Source: RUG11462 sp045539315 (GTDB lineage: Bacteria; Bacillota; Clostridia; Oscillospirales; Acutalibacteraceae). Taken from it: DNA of 64,000 nt. The DNA lies in contig JAZQFC010000037.1 in NCBI GenBank assembly GCA_045539315.1, positions 142,791 to 206,790 of the forward strand, read 5' to 3'. Shown piece by piece: positions 53,055 through 61,315 of the stretch. The first letter of the stretch is position 1. Each line of letters begins with the position of its first letter. The position numbers and the translations under genes are program-made. The notes below the pieces were generated by a model. That model made no database searches. It had not been told where the DNA came from and was given only the letters and a program-made list of their open reading frames with translations.

Positions 53055-54827
53055 TTAATTATACGCTCTTACTTCGAAAATTCTTATATCACTGTCGCCA
53101 TAGGTATTAAAGCAAGTGATTTTAACGCTATCGCAAGAAACAGTTTCAAAATCTAACTTATTAAATCTATAAATATTATCTTGTTTTTCAATAGTTTTAA
53201 CAATTTCGCCTGTTCTTATAAATTCAACCTTATAATCCTTAACAAGTGTTGTAGGCAAGCCCTTATCTTGCCTATTTGTCACCCATTTATTAAGCGAAAT
53301 TTCAATTTCAAGTGATAAATTACTATCAAATTTAATATGTAACTGTGATAAATCGACTGTTTCGCCAAAATCAACTGTAACGCTCTCGCCGTTTTCAGAA
53401 ATTCCATTAGAACAGTACATATTTGAATTTTCTTTAACTGTTCGAGCAACACCATTTGTGATATTTTGCGCCTCAAAGTCTGATTTTTCACTTGTTGCTA
53501 CTACTTTTTTGCCAAGCGCTAAATCGCATTTATCTTGGTTTTTGAAATTAGGAATATAACAGTCATCTTTAAGAAGTTGCTGTTGAAGTTCTTCAATTTT
53601 TCCATTGATATCTCTTGGGCTAATGCCATATTTTCTAGCAATTGCCGCCGCAGTACCTACTGCTTGACCACACACTGCAGTTGTGCCCATAACACGAGTT
53701 GAAGCAAATGCCAAGTGTGAAGCAGAAATCGCTCTGCCTGCCAAGAATAAATTGTCTATATTTTTTGAATAAAGCGAGCGATATGGAATAGGATAAACGT
53801 CTTCAAAATGAATATATTTTGTTGGCTCATTTTCGGTTGATAAAAAGCCCTCAATAACGTGGCAGTCCATTGACCAACCACCATATGCTACTGCATCTTC
53901 AAACGCAGTTGCATTAAGCAAATCTTGTTCTCTTAACACATAGTCACCCATAAGACGTCTTGATTCACGTTTGCCAGGCAACATTCCAACCCACTCTAAT
54001 TTATAATTTTCTGCGCCGTGGTCGCCACCGTTTTTAATGTGGTCCCAGATACCATAAACAGTTTTATAAAGTTCATCGCGAAGTTCTTCGGCATCATAAA
54101 TAGTATGCAAAGTTTTGCCGCCGAGTTCTATCCACCAATAACCTGAACTGACATTATCATGTGGTCGATTGTTTAAATCTTCTTCGGTGTAAGTATAAGC
54201 CCAGTCTGGTTTAGTAAATTTAACAGGTTTACCTGTATCAACTGCGTAAAACATAACAGAGTTACCCATTGTGTATTCGTCGGCTTTATCTAAACCATCT
54301 GCCTCATCAAAAGTAGCCTTGTCTTCTCTACCGTACATATACTCTGCGCCTGAAAGAGCGCCGAGCATACCATCGCCTGTTGCATCAATAAACAAAGGTG
54401 CAGAAAAAGTGTAATAAGTTTCATTAGTAAGACCTTTTGCGCAAATTGATTTGATACTATTTTCATTCATTTCAACGCTATTAAAAGTTGTATTAAGATA
54501 AAGGTCTAAATTCTCTTGAAAATGGCAACTTTCCCACATACACATATCAAAAACAGGCCAAGAATAATTATCTTTATCGTTAACACTCTTGTTTTTAAGC
54601 AAAATTTCTTCTAAAATACCTGTTTCTCTTGCGTTTGCTCTTGCAGAGTGACGGTCTGCGCCGCAAATATGCATTCTTATCTCGCTTGAAGCATTACCAC
54701 CAAGCACAGGTCTATCTTGAATAAGCGCAGTTTTTGCGCCGCCTCTTGCTGACGAAATTGCAGCGCACATACCCGAGACGCCACCGCCAACAACAATAAC
54801 ATCATAATTTTTTTCTAATGTTTTCAT
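53055..54827 (-). CDS. FAD-dependent oxidoreductase with C-terminal discoidin-like domain
   Basis: A 590-residue protein. The FAD_oxidored (PF12831-like) part, residues 1-430, has VVGGGVSGMCAAISSARGG, LGGNASSEIRMHICGA and LFIDATGDGMLGALSGAEY. The last about 140 residues are a beta-sandwich resembling an F5/8 (discoidin) domain (VTVDFGETVDLSQLHIKF and YKVEFIRTGE). No signal peptide. Relatives are often found in carbohydrate-degrading loci, but the substrate is unknown. It starts 18 bases after ftsK, so may be co-transcribed. AGGTG sets the ATG. Confidence 0.8.
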   Translation of the reverse strand: MKTLEKNYDVIVVGGGVSGMCAAISSARGGAKTALIQDRPVLGGNASSEIRMHICGADRHSARANARETGILEEILLKNKSVNDKDNYSWPVFDMCMWESCHFQENLDLYLNTTFNSVEMNENSIKSICAKGLTNETYYTFSAPLFIDATGDGMLGALSGAEYMYGREDKATFDEADGLDKADEYTMGNSVMFYAVDTGKPVKFTKPDWAYTYTEEDLNNRPHDNVSSGYWWIELGGKTLHTIYDAEELRDELYKTVYGIWDHIKNGGDHGAENYKLEWVGMLPGKRESRRLMGDYVLREQDLLNATAFEDAVAYGGWSMDCHVIEGFLSTENEPTKYIHFEDVYPIPYRSLYSKNIDNLFLAGRAISASHLAFASTRVMGTTAVCGQAVGTAAAIARKYGISPRDINGKIEELQQQLLKDDCYIPNFKNQDKCDLALGKKVVATSEKSDFEAQNITNGVARTVKENSNMYCSNGISENGESVTVDFGETVDLSQLHIKFDSNLSLEIEISLNKWVTNRQDKGLPTTLVKDYKVEFIRTGEIVKTIEKQDNIYRFNKLDFETVSCDSVKITCFNTYGDSDIRIFEVRAYN

Positions 54828-54845
54828 ACTTTTCACCTATAAACA

Positions 54846-57623
54846 CTAAATGCTATTCAAAAAATCATCATCAAAATCGAAATCATCTTCTTCGTCTTCT
54901 TCGTCTTTTTCGGTTTCTTCCTCTACAAACTCTTGTGTTTCTTCAAGTTCGATTTCAGGCTCGTCATCATCAATAAAAACTACTTCTTCTGACTCGCTTT
55001 CAACCTCAACGATTTGTTCAACTTCTTCGTCTTCATCTTCAAGTTCTTCTTCGCGGAAAACAAATTCTTCTGTTTCTTCAACATCTGAAACAGGCTCGTT
55101 TTCAACTTCTTCAAAAGCAACGAATTCTTCAAATTCATCTTCAGAAGTTGCGCCTACTTCTTCAATTTCATCAAAATCGTCATCAAAATCATCTACAACT
55201 GATGAAGTATCATCAAATGATAATTGTTGAGGCTCTGCTTGTGGAACATTTGCTACAACGCCTGTTGTTTGCATTTGAATCCACTCTGCACGAGAAATAA
55301 GCACTTCTCTTGGTTTTGCGCCTTGATGCGGACCGATAATTCCTTTTTCTTCAAGTTGGTCCATAATTCTTGCGGCTCTTGCATAACCAAGTTTTAATTT
55401 TCTTTGTAAGAGTGATGTAGATGCCATTCCACCATCTAAAACAACTTCAATTGCTTCATTGATTCTTGCATCATAATCGCCAACATCTTCGCCACCAAAA
55501 CCTGATGATTTTTTGCTATCATCTTCTGCGGCTTGACGCTCGATTTCAACCAATACGCCTTGGTCATATTCATTTTCATCAGAATGTTCAACAATAAATT
55601 CGGCAACTTTTTTAACTTCTTCATCGCTGACAAAACAGCCCTGAATTCTATGTGGTTTTGGTGCGCCGATAGGGAAATAGAGCATGTCGCCTTTACCGTG
55701 CAGTTTTTCTGCGCCGAGCATATCAATAATAATCTGCGAATTGACTTTTGATGAAACCGAAAGCGCAATTCTAGATGGAATGTTTGATTTAATAAGACCT
55801 GTGAAAATATCTGCAGATGGACGTTGAGTTGCAATAACCAAGTGCATACCTGCAGCACGAGCCTTTTGAGCAATTCTACAAACTGAACTTTCAACCTCAT
55901 TGCCCGCTACCATCATCAAATCTGCAAACTCATCTATGATGATAACGATATGTGGCATTGGCTCAAGTTCTTTATTTCTCTTGCAAAGTTCATTATAACC
56001 TGCAATATTTCTAACACCATTTTCGGCGAGCAATTTATATCTCTTTTCCATTTCGATAACTGCCCAACCAAGAGCGCCTGCGGCTTTTCTAGAATCTGTT
56101 ACAACAGGTACTAACAAGTGCGGAATACCATTGTAAACAGGAAATTCAACTGCTTTAGGGTCTATCATAACAAACTTAACTTCATCAGGGTTTGCTCTGT
56201 AAAGAATAGACATAATCATTGTGTTAAGACAAACTGATTTACCGGAGCCTGTTGTACCTGCAACAAGTAAGTGAGGCATTTTTGAAATATCACAAAATGC
56301 AGTTTGACCGGTAACATCTTTACCGAGAGCCACATGAAGTTTTGATTTTGAATTTTTAAACTCGTTTGAAGCGATAATCTCACGCATACCGATAGTTGCC
56401 TTATTTGTGTTAGGCACTTCAATACCGAGTGTTGATTTATTAGGAATAGGCGAAATTCTTACATTTGCCGCGCGAAGTTGAAGCGCAATATCATCTGCAA
56501 GACCTGTGATTTTGCTAATACGCACACCAATGGCAGGTTGAATTTCATAACGAGTTACCGATGGGCCTCTTGAATAACCTGTAACACGCACTTCTACGCC
56601 GAAACTTTTTAAAACATTAACAAGCAATTCGCAGTTTGATTTTAATTCTGCATCAACTAACTCTGCGTTTGCATTTTTAGTTTCTGATAATAATTCAAGC
56701 GGCGGGAAAACATACTCTGTTTTTTCGCTTTGAACTTTTTTAGGAGCAGTTTGAGTAGTAGCAGGGCGTTTTGCAGTTGGTTTTGCAGGTGTTTTTACTG
56801 TTAAATCAACTGGCTCGTCAACGCTGACATCAATATCTGCTTTTTTAACCTTTTTATTTTCCTTTTTCTCTTTCTCTTTATAAAGGTCGTCTAAAACTGC
56901 AGGGTGGTCAGGCATACCATCTAAAGATACGTCAACATTAAATTTAGGCTCCCTTTCTGCCTCTTTTTCACGCTCTAATCTTTCTAATTCATGTTGCTCG
57001 TGGCGTTTTTCAATCCACTCTTTTGTGTCATTATGTATTTGTTGCGCTTTTTCGCCTGTTTTCTTTGCGAAAACACCAACGCTTTGCAAAGTTGTACCGG
57101 TTGTTATCATAAGCGACACAACAATCATAATAATTATTATGATGTTTGCAAAAGGCACTCCTAAAAATTCAAGCATTGGATATCCAAGCAAACTACCTAG
57201 CACGCCGCCACCAATTGATGTGTGCGCACGAGTGTAACTATCAACAAAATACTGCCAGAAGTTAACACCGTCAATAGCATGCCCAAAAATCTCAAAAGCA
57301 GTATCTAAAAACAAGCCAAACAAAAGCGAAAAGATAATTGTTGCTTTATTGCTTTGCTTTTTCTCAAGCGCTATCATTACTGCAATGTATCCAAGCACAA
57401 TTGGGAATATGTAGGCGCAGAAACCGAACAGACCAAAAATAAAGTTTTGAATAAATAATGCGACTACGCCCAAATTTTTAGTTGGTATAAAAACAAGCAC
57501 CAAAACAGTAAGTGCCACAGCCATCATTACAATGGCTTGAATTTGTTTTGAAAATTTAGATTTTTCGGCTGATTTTGCTTTGGTTTGTTTTGCCTTTTTA
57601 GTTGTTCGTTTTTTCTGAGCCAA
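54846..57623 (-). CDS. ftsK: DNA translocase FtsK/SpoIIIE with an acidic C-terminal tail
   Basis: A 925-residue septal DNA pump. A very basic start (KKRTTKKAKQTKAK) leads to four membrane helices (about 30-185), a variable linker, then the RecA-like motor with Walker A GTTGSGKSV (about 455-463), Walker B IVIIIDEFADLMM and ATQRPSADIFTG. The DNA-reading gamma winged helix (STSLLQRKLKLGYARAARI, about 735-775) follows. Most family members end there. Here about 120 extra residues follow (from about 806), around half Asp or Glu. Neighbour tepA is the same as in B. subtilis. It pumps chromosome DNA through the closing septum. Confidence 0.94.
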   Translation of the reverse strand: MAQKKRTTKKAKQTKAKSAEKSKFSKQIQAIVMMAVALTVLVLVFIPTKNLGVVALFIQNFIFGLFGFCAYIFPIVLGYIAVMIALEKKQSNKATIIFSLLFGLFLDTAFEIFGHAIDGVNFWQYFVDSYTRAHTSIGGGVLGSLLGYPMLEFLGVPFANIIIIIMIVVSLMITTGTTLQSVGVFAKKTGEKAQQIHNDTKEWIEKRHEQHELERLEREKEAEREPKFNVDVSLDGMPDHPAVLDDLYKEKEKKENKKVKKADIDVSVDEPVDLTVKTPAKPTAKRPATTQTAPKKVQSEKTEYVFPPLELLSETKNANAELVDAELKSNCELLVNVLKSFGVEVRVTGYSRGPSVTRYEIQPAIGVRISKITGLADDIALQLRAANVRISPIPNKSTLGIEVPNTNKATIGMREIIASNEFKNSKSKLHVALGKDVTGQTAFCDISKMPHLLVAGTTGSGKSVCLNTMIMSILYRANPDEVKFVMIDPKAVEFPVYNGIPHLLVPVVTDSRKAAGALGWAVIEMEKRYKLLAENGVRNIAGYNELCKRNKELEPMPHIVIIIDEFADLMMVAGNEVESSVCRIAQKARAAGMHLVIATQRPSADIFTGLIKSNIPSRIALSVSSKVNSQIIIDMLGAEKLHGKGDMLYFPIGAPKPHRIQGCFVSDEEVKKVAEFIVEHSDENEYDQGVLVEIERQAAEDDSKKSSGFGGEDVGDYDARINEAIEVVLDGGMASTSLLQRKLKLGYARAARIMDQLEEKGIIGPHQGAKPREVLISRAEWIQMQTTGVVANVPQAEPQQLSFDDTSSVVDDFDDDFDEIEEVGATSEDEFEEFVAFEEVENEPVSDVEETEEFVFREEELEDEDEEVEQIVEVESESEEVVFIDDDEPEIELEETQEFVEEETEKDEEDEEDDFDFDDDFLNSI

Positions 57624-57637
57624 TTTTCATATCTCCT

Positions 57638-58360
57638 TTAGCTTTCATTTTCTTCTATCAATTTATAAAGACACTGAATAGCGTCTGAAAGTGAGCCAAT
57701 ACTGTCAATCAAACCGCACTCAACTGCTTCTTCACCATTAAGCACAGTGCCAACATCAGTTGCAAGTTCAGTTGTGTTATGAAGCATTTTTCTCAAAACA
57801 CTTTCTGAAATTTTTGAATTATTGGTCACAAAATTCACAATTCTATCCTGCATTTTTTCAAAATAAGAATAGGTTTGCGGAACACCTACAACAAGCCCGC
57901 TCATTCTCACAGGGTGCACAGTCATAGAAGCAGATGGCACAATAAACGAGTGGTCTGCCGATACTGCAAGTGGCACACCTATTGAATGCCCACCACCAAG
58001 AACTAATGACACCACAGGCTTCTTCATTCCTGCAATAAGTTCGGCAATAGCAAGGCCTGCCTCAACATCTCCGCCTACTGTGTTTAAAATAACAAGCAGA
58101 CCTTTAATGTTTTCAGATTCTTCAACTGCAACTAAAAGCGGAATCACGTGTTCATACTTTGTGGTTTTGTTTGAAGATGGCAAAATATAATGCCCCTCAA
58201 TTTGACCGATAATGCTCAAACAATGAAGCGGCGAATCTTTATCAGTAACACAAGAGCCAAATTCTTTAATATCTTCTGTTTTTTGCGATTCATTATCCAC
58301 GCTGTTATCTTCATTGTTTTCGTTATATTCAGGTGTATAGATAGTTTGGTTAAATTTCAT
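57638..58360 (-). CDS. tepA: ClpP-class protease TepA-like (YmfB)
   Basis: A 240-residue cytosolic ClpP-fold protein. After a charged 45-residue start it has IIGQIEGHYILP, NTVGGDVEAGLAIAELI, GGGHSIGVPLAVSADHSFIVPSASMTVHP (Ser of GHSIG and the His of TVHP as likely catalytic pair), and the GEEAVECGLIDSIG end. In B. subtilis TepA degrades or processes proteins during sporulation or secretion, and its gene stands beside spoIIIE as here. The real substrate is unknown. Confidence 0.88.
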   Translation of the reverse strand: MKFNQTIYTPEYNENNEDNSVDNESQKTEDIKEFGSCVTDKDSPLHCLSIIGQIEGHYILPSSNKTTKYEHVIPLLVAVEESENIKGLLVILNTVGGDVEAGLAIAELIAGMKKPVVSLVLGGGHSIGVPLAVSADHSFIVPSASMTVHPVRMSGLVVGVPQTYSYFEKMQDRIVNFVTNNSKISESVLRKMLHNTTELATDVGTVLNGEEAVECGLIDSIGSLSDAIQCLYKLIEENES

Positions 58361-58494
58361 ATTTTTGCGCCTTCCTTAAATAATAAATATAAATATATTA
58401 TTTACTAAAAGCACATAATTAACCAGAATATAACTATACAAGATACATTATAACATATTTATTTTGTAAATTCTATAAAATTTTAAAAAAATTG

Positions 58495-58523
58495 TTGTAA
58501 TTTTATAAACTTTTTGCTATACT
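58495..58523 (+). promoter_or_regulatory. promoter of degV
   Basis: TTGTAA (58495-58500) and TATACT (58518-58523), spacer 17; a second TATAAT-like box overlaps it. The start ATG lies 54 bases later. Confidence 0.7.
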
Positions 58524-58577
58524 ATAATAAATTATGAATTTGTGATATTTTTTGCAAATGGAGAGGATTATAAAAAT

Positions 58578-59429
58578 ATGAGCAAAATTATTATTTCATC
58601 TGACTCAACTTGTGATTTACCACAAGAACTTATTGAAAAATATGACATTAAGATTTTACCTTTAAATATTGTTTCAGAAACTGAAACAAAAAAAGATGGT
58701 ATTGAAATCAAAGCAAAAGATGTTTTTGAATATCAAAAATCTACTGGTAAACTTTTAAAAACTGCTGCCGCTAATATGGCAGAGTGGGAAGATTTTTTTG
58801 ATAGTTTCCCTGAAAATGATGGTGTTATTAACTTTACTATCAGTGGCGAGATGAGTTCAACTTTTATGAATTCAAAACTCGCGGCAGATGAGAGAGAAAA
58901 TGTCTATACTATTGACTCTCAAAACCTTTCAACAGGTATCGGTCTTTTGATTTTAACTGCTTGTGACCTTCGCGAGCAAGGGCTTTCTGCCAAAGAGATT
59001 TATGAGAAAATTGAAGAAATCAAGCCACTTGTTCGTTCTTCTTTTGTGCTTGATACACTTGAGTTTTTACATAAAGGTGGCAGATGTTCAGCAGTCGCTG
59101 CACTTGGCGCAAACCTTTTGAAATTAAAACCTTGTATCGAAGTTGAAAATGGTAAAATGGACGCCGCTAAAAAATACAGAGGTAAAATCACAGATGTAAT
59201 CAAAGCTTATATCAATGATAAGCTTAGCAATTACGATAATATAAATCACGATAAAGTTTTCATTACTCATACAATGGATGATGAAAATTTGTTTATAGTT
59301 GATGAAATGGTTAAATACGTTAAAGACAATTATGACTTTAAGAATGTTTATACATCAACTGCAGGTTGTACAGTTTCTGTTCATTGCGGACCAAATACAC
59401 TTGGTATTTTGTTTATTGACAAGCAATAG
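58578..59429 (+). CDS. DegV/FakB-family fatty acid-binding protein
   Basis: A 283-residue DegV-fold protein: IIISSDSTCDLPQEL at the start, NFTISGEMSSTF (ligand carboxylate-binding Ser), DTLEFLHKGGRCSAVAAL and the C-terminal TSTAGCTVSVHCGPNTLGILF with the conserved His. FakB-type proteins hold a fatty acid for phosphorylation by FakA; no fakA here. GGAGAGG sets the ATG at 58578, rejecting an in-frame start at 58542. Single gene with terminator. Confidence 0.9.
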   Translation: MSKIIISSDSTCDLPQELIEKYDIKILPLNIVSETETKKDGIEIKAKDVFEYQKSTGKLLKTAAANMAEWEDFFDSFPENDGVINFTISGEMSSTFMNSKLAADERENVYTIDSQNLSTGIGLLILTACDLREQGLSAKEIYEKIEEIKPLVRSSFVLDTLEFLHKGGRCSAVAALGANLLKLKPCIEVENGKMDAAKKYRGKITDVIKAYINDKLSNYDNINHDKVFITHTMDDENLFIVDEMVKYVKDNYDFKNVYTSTAGCTVSVHCGPNTLGILFIDKQ

Positions 59430-59435
59430 ATTTAT

Positions 59436-59465
59436 TAAAACCGCCTTTAAATAGGCGGTTTTTTA
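59436..59465 (+). terminator. terminator of degV
   Basis: AAAACCGCCT (59437-59446) pairs with AGGCGGTTTT (59453-59462), followed by T. Confidence 0.9.
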
Positions 59466-59515
59466 TTTACATAAACAGATTTTGATAAAAAAGAATAATT
59501 TTTTTAAAAAAACGC

Positions 59516-59544
59516 ATGACTTTTTGAGTTTACTATGTTATATT
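59516..59544 (+). promoter_or_regulatory. promoter of the tRNA-Thr/tRNA-Tyr unit
   Basis: ATGACT (59516-59521) and TATATT (59539-59544), spacer 17, ahead of the two tRNA genes. Confidence 0.5.
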
Positions 59545-59578
59545 ATTTAGGCGCTCGAAAAAAGCGCATATAGGATAC

Positions 59579-59654
59579 GCTGGTGTAGCTCAGTTGGTAG
59601 AGCAGCTGATTTGTAATCAGCAGGTCGGGGGTTCAAGTCCGTCCACCAGCTCCA
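59579..59654 (+). tRNA. tRNA-Thr (anticodon TGT)
   Basis: 76-base cloverleaf: acceptor GCTGGTG with CACCAGC, D-arm GCTCAGTTGGTAGAGC, anticodon arm CTGAT-TTGTAAT-CAG holding TGT, T-arm GGGGGTTCAAGTCC, encoded CCA end. Confidence 0.97.
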
Positions 59655-59681
59655 TTTCTTTTTATAAGGAAAATTTAATAT

Positions 59682-59766
59682 GGGAGTGTTCCCGAGTGGC
59701 CAAAGGGGGCAGACTGTAAATCTGTTGTCTCTGACTTCGGTGGTTCGAATCCACCCGCTCCCACCA
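59682..59766 (+). tRNA. tRNA-Tyr (anticodon GTA)
   Basis: 85-base class II tRNA with a long variable arm (TTGTCTCTGACTTC region), anticodon arm CAGA-CTGTAAA-TCTG holding GTA, T-arm GGTGGTTCGAATCCACC, acceptor GGGAGTG with CGCTCCC and encoded CCA. Confidence 0.97.
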
Positions 59767-59806
59767 AAACAAAAACCAGTCCAACAGGGCTGGTTTTTGT
59801 TTTGGT
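59764..59806 (+). terminator. terminator of the tRNA unit
   Basis: CCAAAACAAAAACCAG (59764-59779) and CTGGTTTTTGTTTTGG (59790-59805) form a perfect 16-bp stem that begins inside the CCA end of tRNA-Tyr. Confidence 0.85.
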
Positions 59807-60024
59807 AAGAGTGAGTAGTAAGCAGAAACACAGGTTCGTCGAAGCAGTAAAAACCACGCGACAGTGGTTTTTAACTGTGAAGTCTCGAGCACTGGCAATT
59901 TTGCCACTACCACTCGGAGTGGTTGGCATAATTGACGGGCGCAGAGTATCCACCCAATAAATAACAAGCAATAGTTAATAAAAATAATCGCAACGCACCC
60001 AATAGGGTGCTTTTTTGTTTGTGT
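59806..60024. other. hairpin-rich intergenic tract after tRNA-Tyr
   Basis: No gene is supported here. Short inverted repeats follow one another: AAAAACCAC/GTGGTTTTT (59849-59872), TGGCAA/TTGCCA (59893-59906), ACCACT-CGG-AGTGGT (59909-59923), and GCACCC-AATA-GGGTGC with T6 (59995-60016), which looks like a second terminator. Composition is less A+T-rich than the surrounding genes. Confidence 0.6.
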
Positions 60025-60201
60025 TTGTGCCCGCAGGGCACAACATCGTTTGACCACACAGAATGTCAATATCATTTTGTGCATAGCACAAACACCATTC
60101 CGCATTAGCGAACATAAAACGAAGTTGCGACAAGTCGCAAACAGTGTTATGCTTCGCATAAATAGTGTTGCCTTTAGCAAACGGTGTTGCACTTCGTGCA
60201 A
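60025..60201. repeat. array of short phased hairpins upstream of the EamA gene
   Basis: Seven stem-loops: TTGTGCCC/GGGCACAA (60025), TTTGTGC/GCACAAA (60076), TTCCGC/GCGAA (60098), TTGCGAC/GTCGCAA (60125), TTATGC/GCATAA (60147), TTGC/GCAA (60168) and TTGCAC/GTGCAA (60187). The last four start 19-22 bases apart and are separated by AGTG or GGTG-ending linkers. Stem sequences differ but pairing is kept, and each begins TT and ends AA. Confidence 0.7.
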
Positions 60202-60215
60202 AAGAATGGTATAAT
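60187..60215 (+). promoter_or_regulatory. promoter of the EamA transporter gene
   Basis: TTGCAC (60187-60192) and TATAAT (60210-60215), spacer 17. The -35 is the 5' arm of the last array hairpin. Confidence 0.7.
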
Positions 60216-60252
60216 CAGTTCGATAAATAAGAATTTGAAAGAGATGTACCCA

Positions 60253-61113
60253 ATGAATAGCAAAGCATTTATTAAATACATATCGGCGTTATTGCTGTTT
60301 GGCCTTAACGGAATAGTGGCAAGTCATATTGCACTGAACAGTTATGAAATCGTTTTTTTACGAACCCTAATTGGTAGTATTTTGCTGATTCTTCTGTTTT
60401 TACTTGGTAAAGGTAAGTTTCACATTAAGACTTACAAGAAGGATACCGCCTTTATTGTTCTATCCGGTATTGCGATGGGAACAAGTTGGATGTTCCTATA
60501 CGAAGCATATCAACAAATAGGTGTGAGTTTATCATCGCTCCTATATTATTGTGGTCCTGTAATTGTAATGATACTATCGCCAATTATTTTTCGTGAAAAA
60601 CTGACCGCACCTAAACTATTGGGTTTTGCGACCGTACTTGTTGGTATTTTCTTTGTAAACGGTAATGCGGTCGGTAGCAGTAATCCTTGGGGATTGTTCT
60701 GCGGTGCAATGTCGGCTATGATGTATTTTTTTATGGTAACACTCAATAAACAATCAAAAAACATCAGTGGTATGGAAAACTCTGTCATACAACTTGTAGT
60801 CAGTTTTTTGACCGTTGCTGTCTTTACAGGTATTAAGCAAGGTTTCATTATCAATGTACCTGCGGATGCTTGGGTGTGGGTTTTAATACTCGGCGTTCTA
60901 AACACAGGAATTGGTTGTTATCTTTATTTTTCACCTCTTGCAAAACTACCCGTGCAGACAGTTGCGGTATGCGGTTATTTGGAACCTTTGTCAGCGGTTG
61001 TTTTTGCCGCCCTGTTACTCGGCGAGAAAATGACCATAATACAAATTATTGGTGCTGTGTGTATTATTGGTGGGGCAATGATAGGTGAGTTAATAAAACC
61101 TAAAAGAGCGTAA
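60253..61113 (+). CDS. EamA/DMT-family transporter
   Basis: A 286-residue protein with ten membrane helices in two EamA repeats (first LLLFGLNGIVASHIALNSYEIVFLRTLIG, second region ending EPLSAVVFAALLLGEKMT). Members export amino acids or other small metabolites; the substrate is not predictable. The ATG at 60253 is preferred over in-frame ATGs at 60184 and 60244 because AAAGAG is about 9 bases ahead and the N-terminus then fits the family. Codon use and composition (more G+C) differ from neighbours, suggesting recent transfer, and it sits beside a tRNA gene. Confidence 0.85.
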   Translation: MNSKAFIKYISALLLFGLNGIVASHIALNSYEIVFLRTLIGSILLILLFLLGKGKFHIKTYKKDTAFIVLSGIAMGTSWMFLYEAYQQIGVSLSSLLYYCGPVIVMILSPIIFREKLTAPKLLGFATVLVGIFFVNGNAVGSSNPWGLFCGAMSAMMYFFMVTLNKQSKNISGMENSVIQLVVSFLTVAVFTGIKQGFIINVPADAWVWVLILGVLNTGIGCYLYFSPLAKLPVQTVAVCGYLEPLSAVVFAALLLGEKMTIIQIIGAVCIIGGAMIGELIKPKRA

Positions 61114-61225
61114 ATTCCAATTTATCGAATAGATAATCTTTTTTGAAAAAAATAATAAAAATCGTAAATTTTAGCTCTTTTTTCAAAAAACAAAGTGGCA
61201 TCTAAATGGTTCGGAACAGCCAAAC

Positions 61226-61258
61226 AAAAAAGGATCGCAATAGCGATGCTTTTTTGTT
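61226..61258 (+). terminator. terminator of the EamA gene
   Basis: AAAAAAGGATCGC pairs with GCGATGCTTTTTT around AATA (about 61227-61255, one mismatch), T-rich end. Confidence 0.75.
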
Positions 61259-61285
61259 GCTATTATTTTTTACTTATGTTATAAT
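61257..61285 (+). promoter_or_regulatory. promoter of the cell-wall salvage cluster
   Basis: TTGCTA (61257-61262) and TATAAT (61280-61285), spacer 17, about 30 bases before the start of the EEP gene. Confidence 0.75.
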
Positions 61286-61315
61286 TATTACACTATAAAA
61301 ATAGGTGGTTTTATT

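Noticed and set aside
54850..55230. 126-codon plus-strand frame rich in Ser
   Set aside because: It is the antisense shadow of the GAA/GAT-rich acidic tail of ftsK and has no start signals.
55436..55900. 154-codon minus-strand frame within ftsK
   Set aside because: Shifted-frame shadow of the ftsK motor region.
59547..60201. Three open frames on the minus strand across the tRNA genes (94, 98 and 179 codons)
   Set aside because: Parts are antisense translations of the tRNA-Thr and tRNA-Tyr genes (peptides of the GGSGWIRTTEVRDNRF and GFEPPKSETTDLQS kind), a well-known annotation artefact; no ribosome sites.
60025..60201. CRISPR array
   Set aside because: Units are self-complementary and of changing sequence with no constant repeat or spacers; no cas genes in the window.
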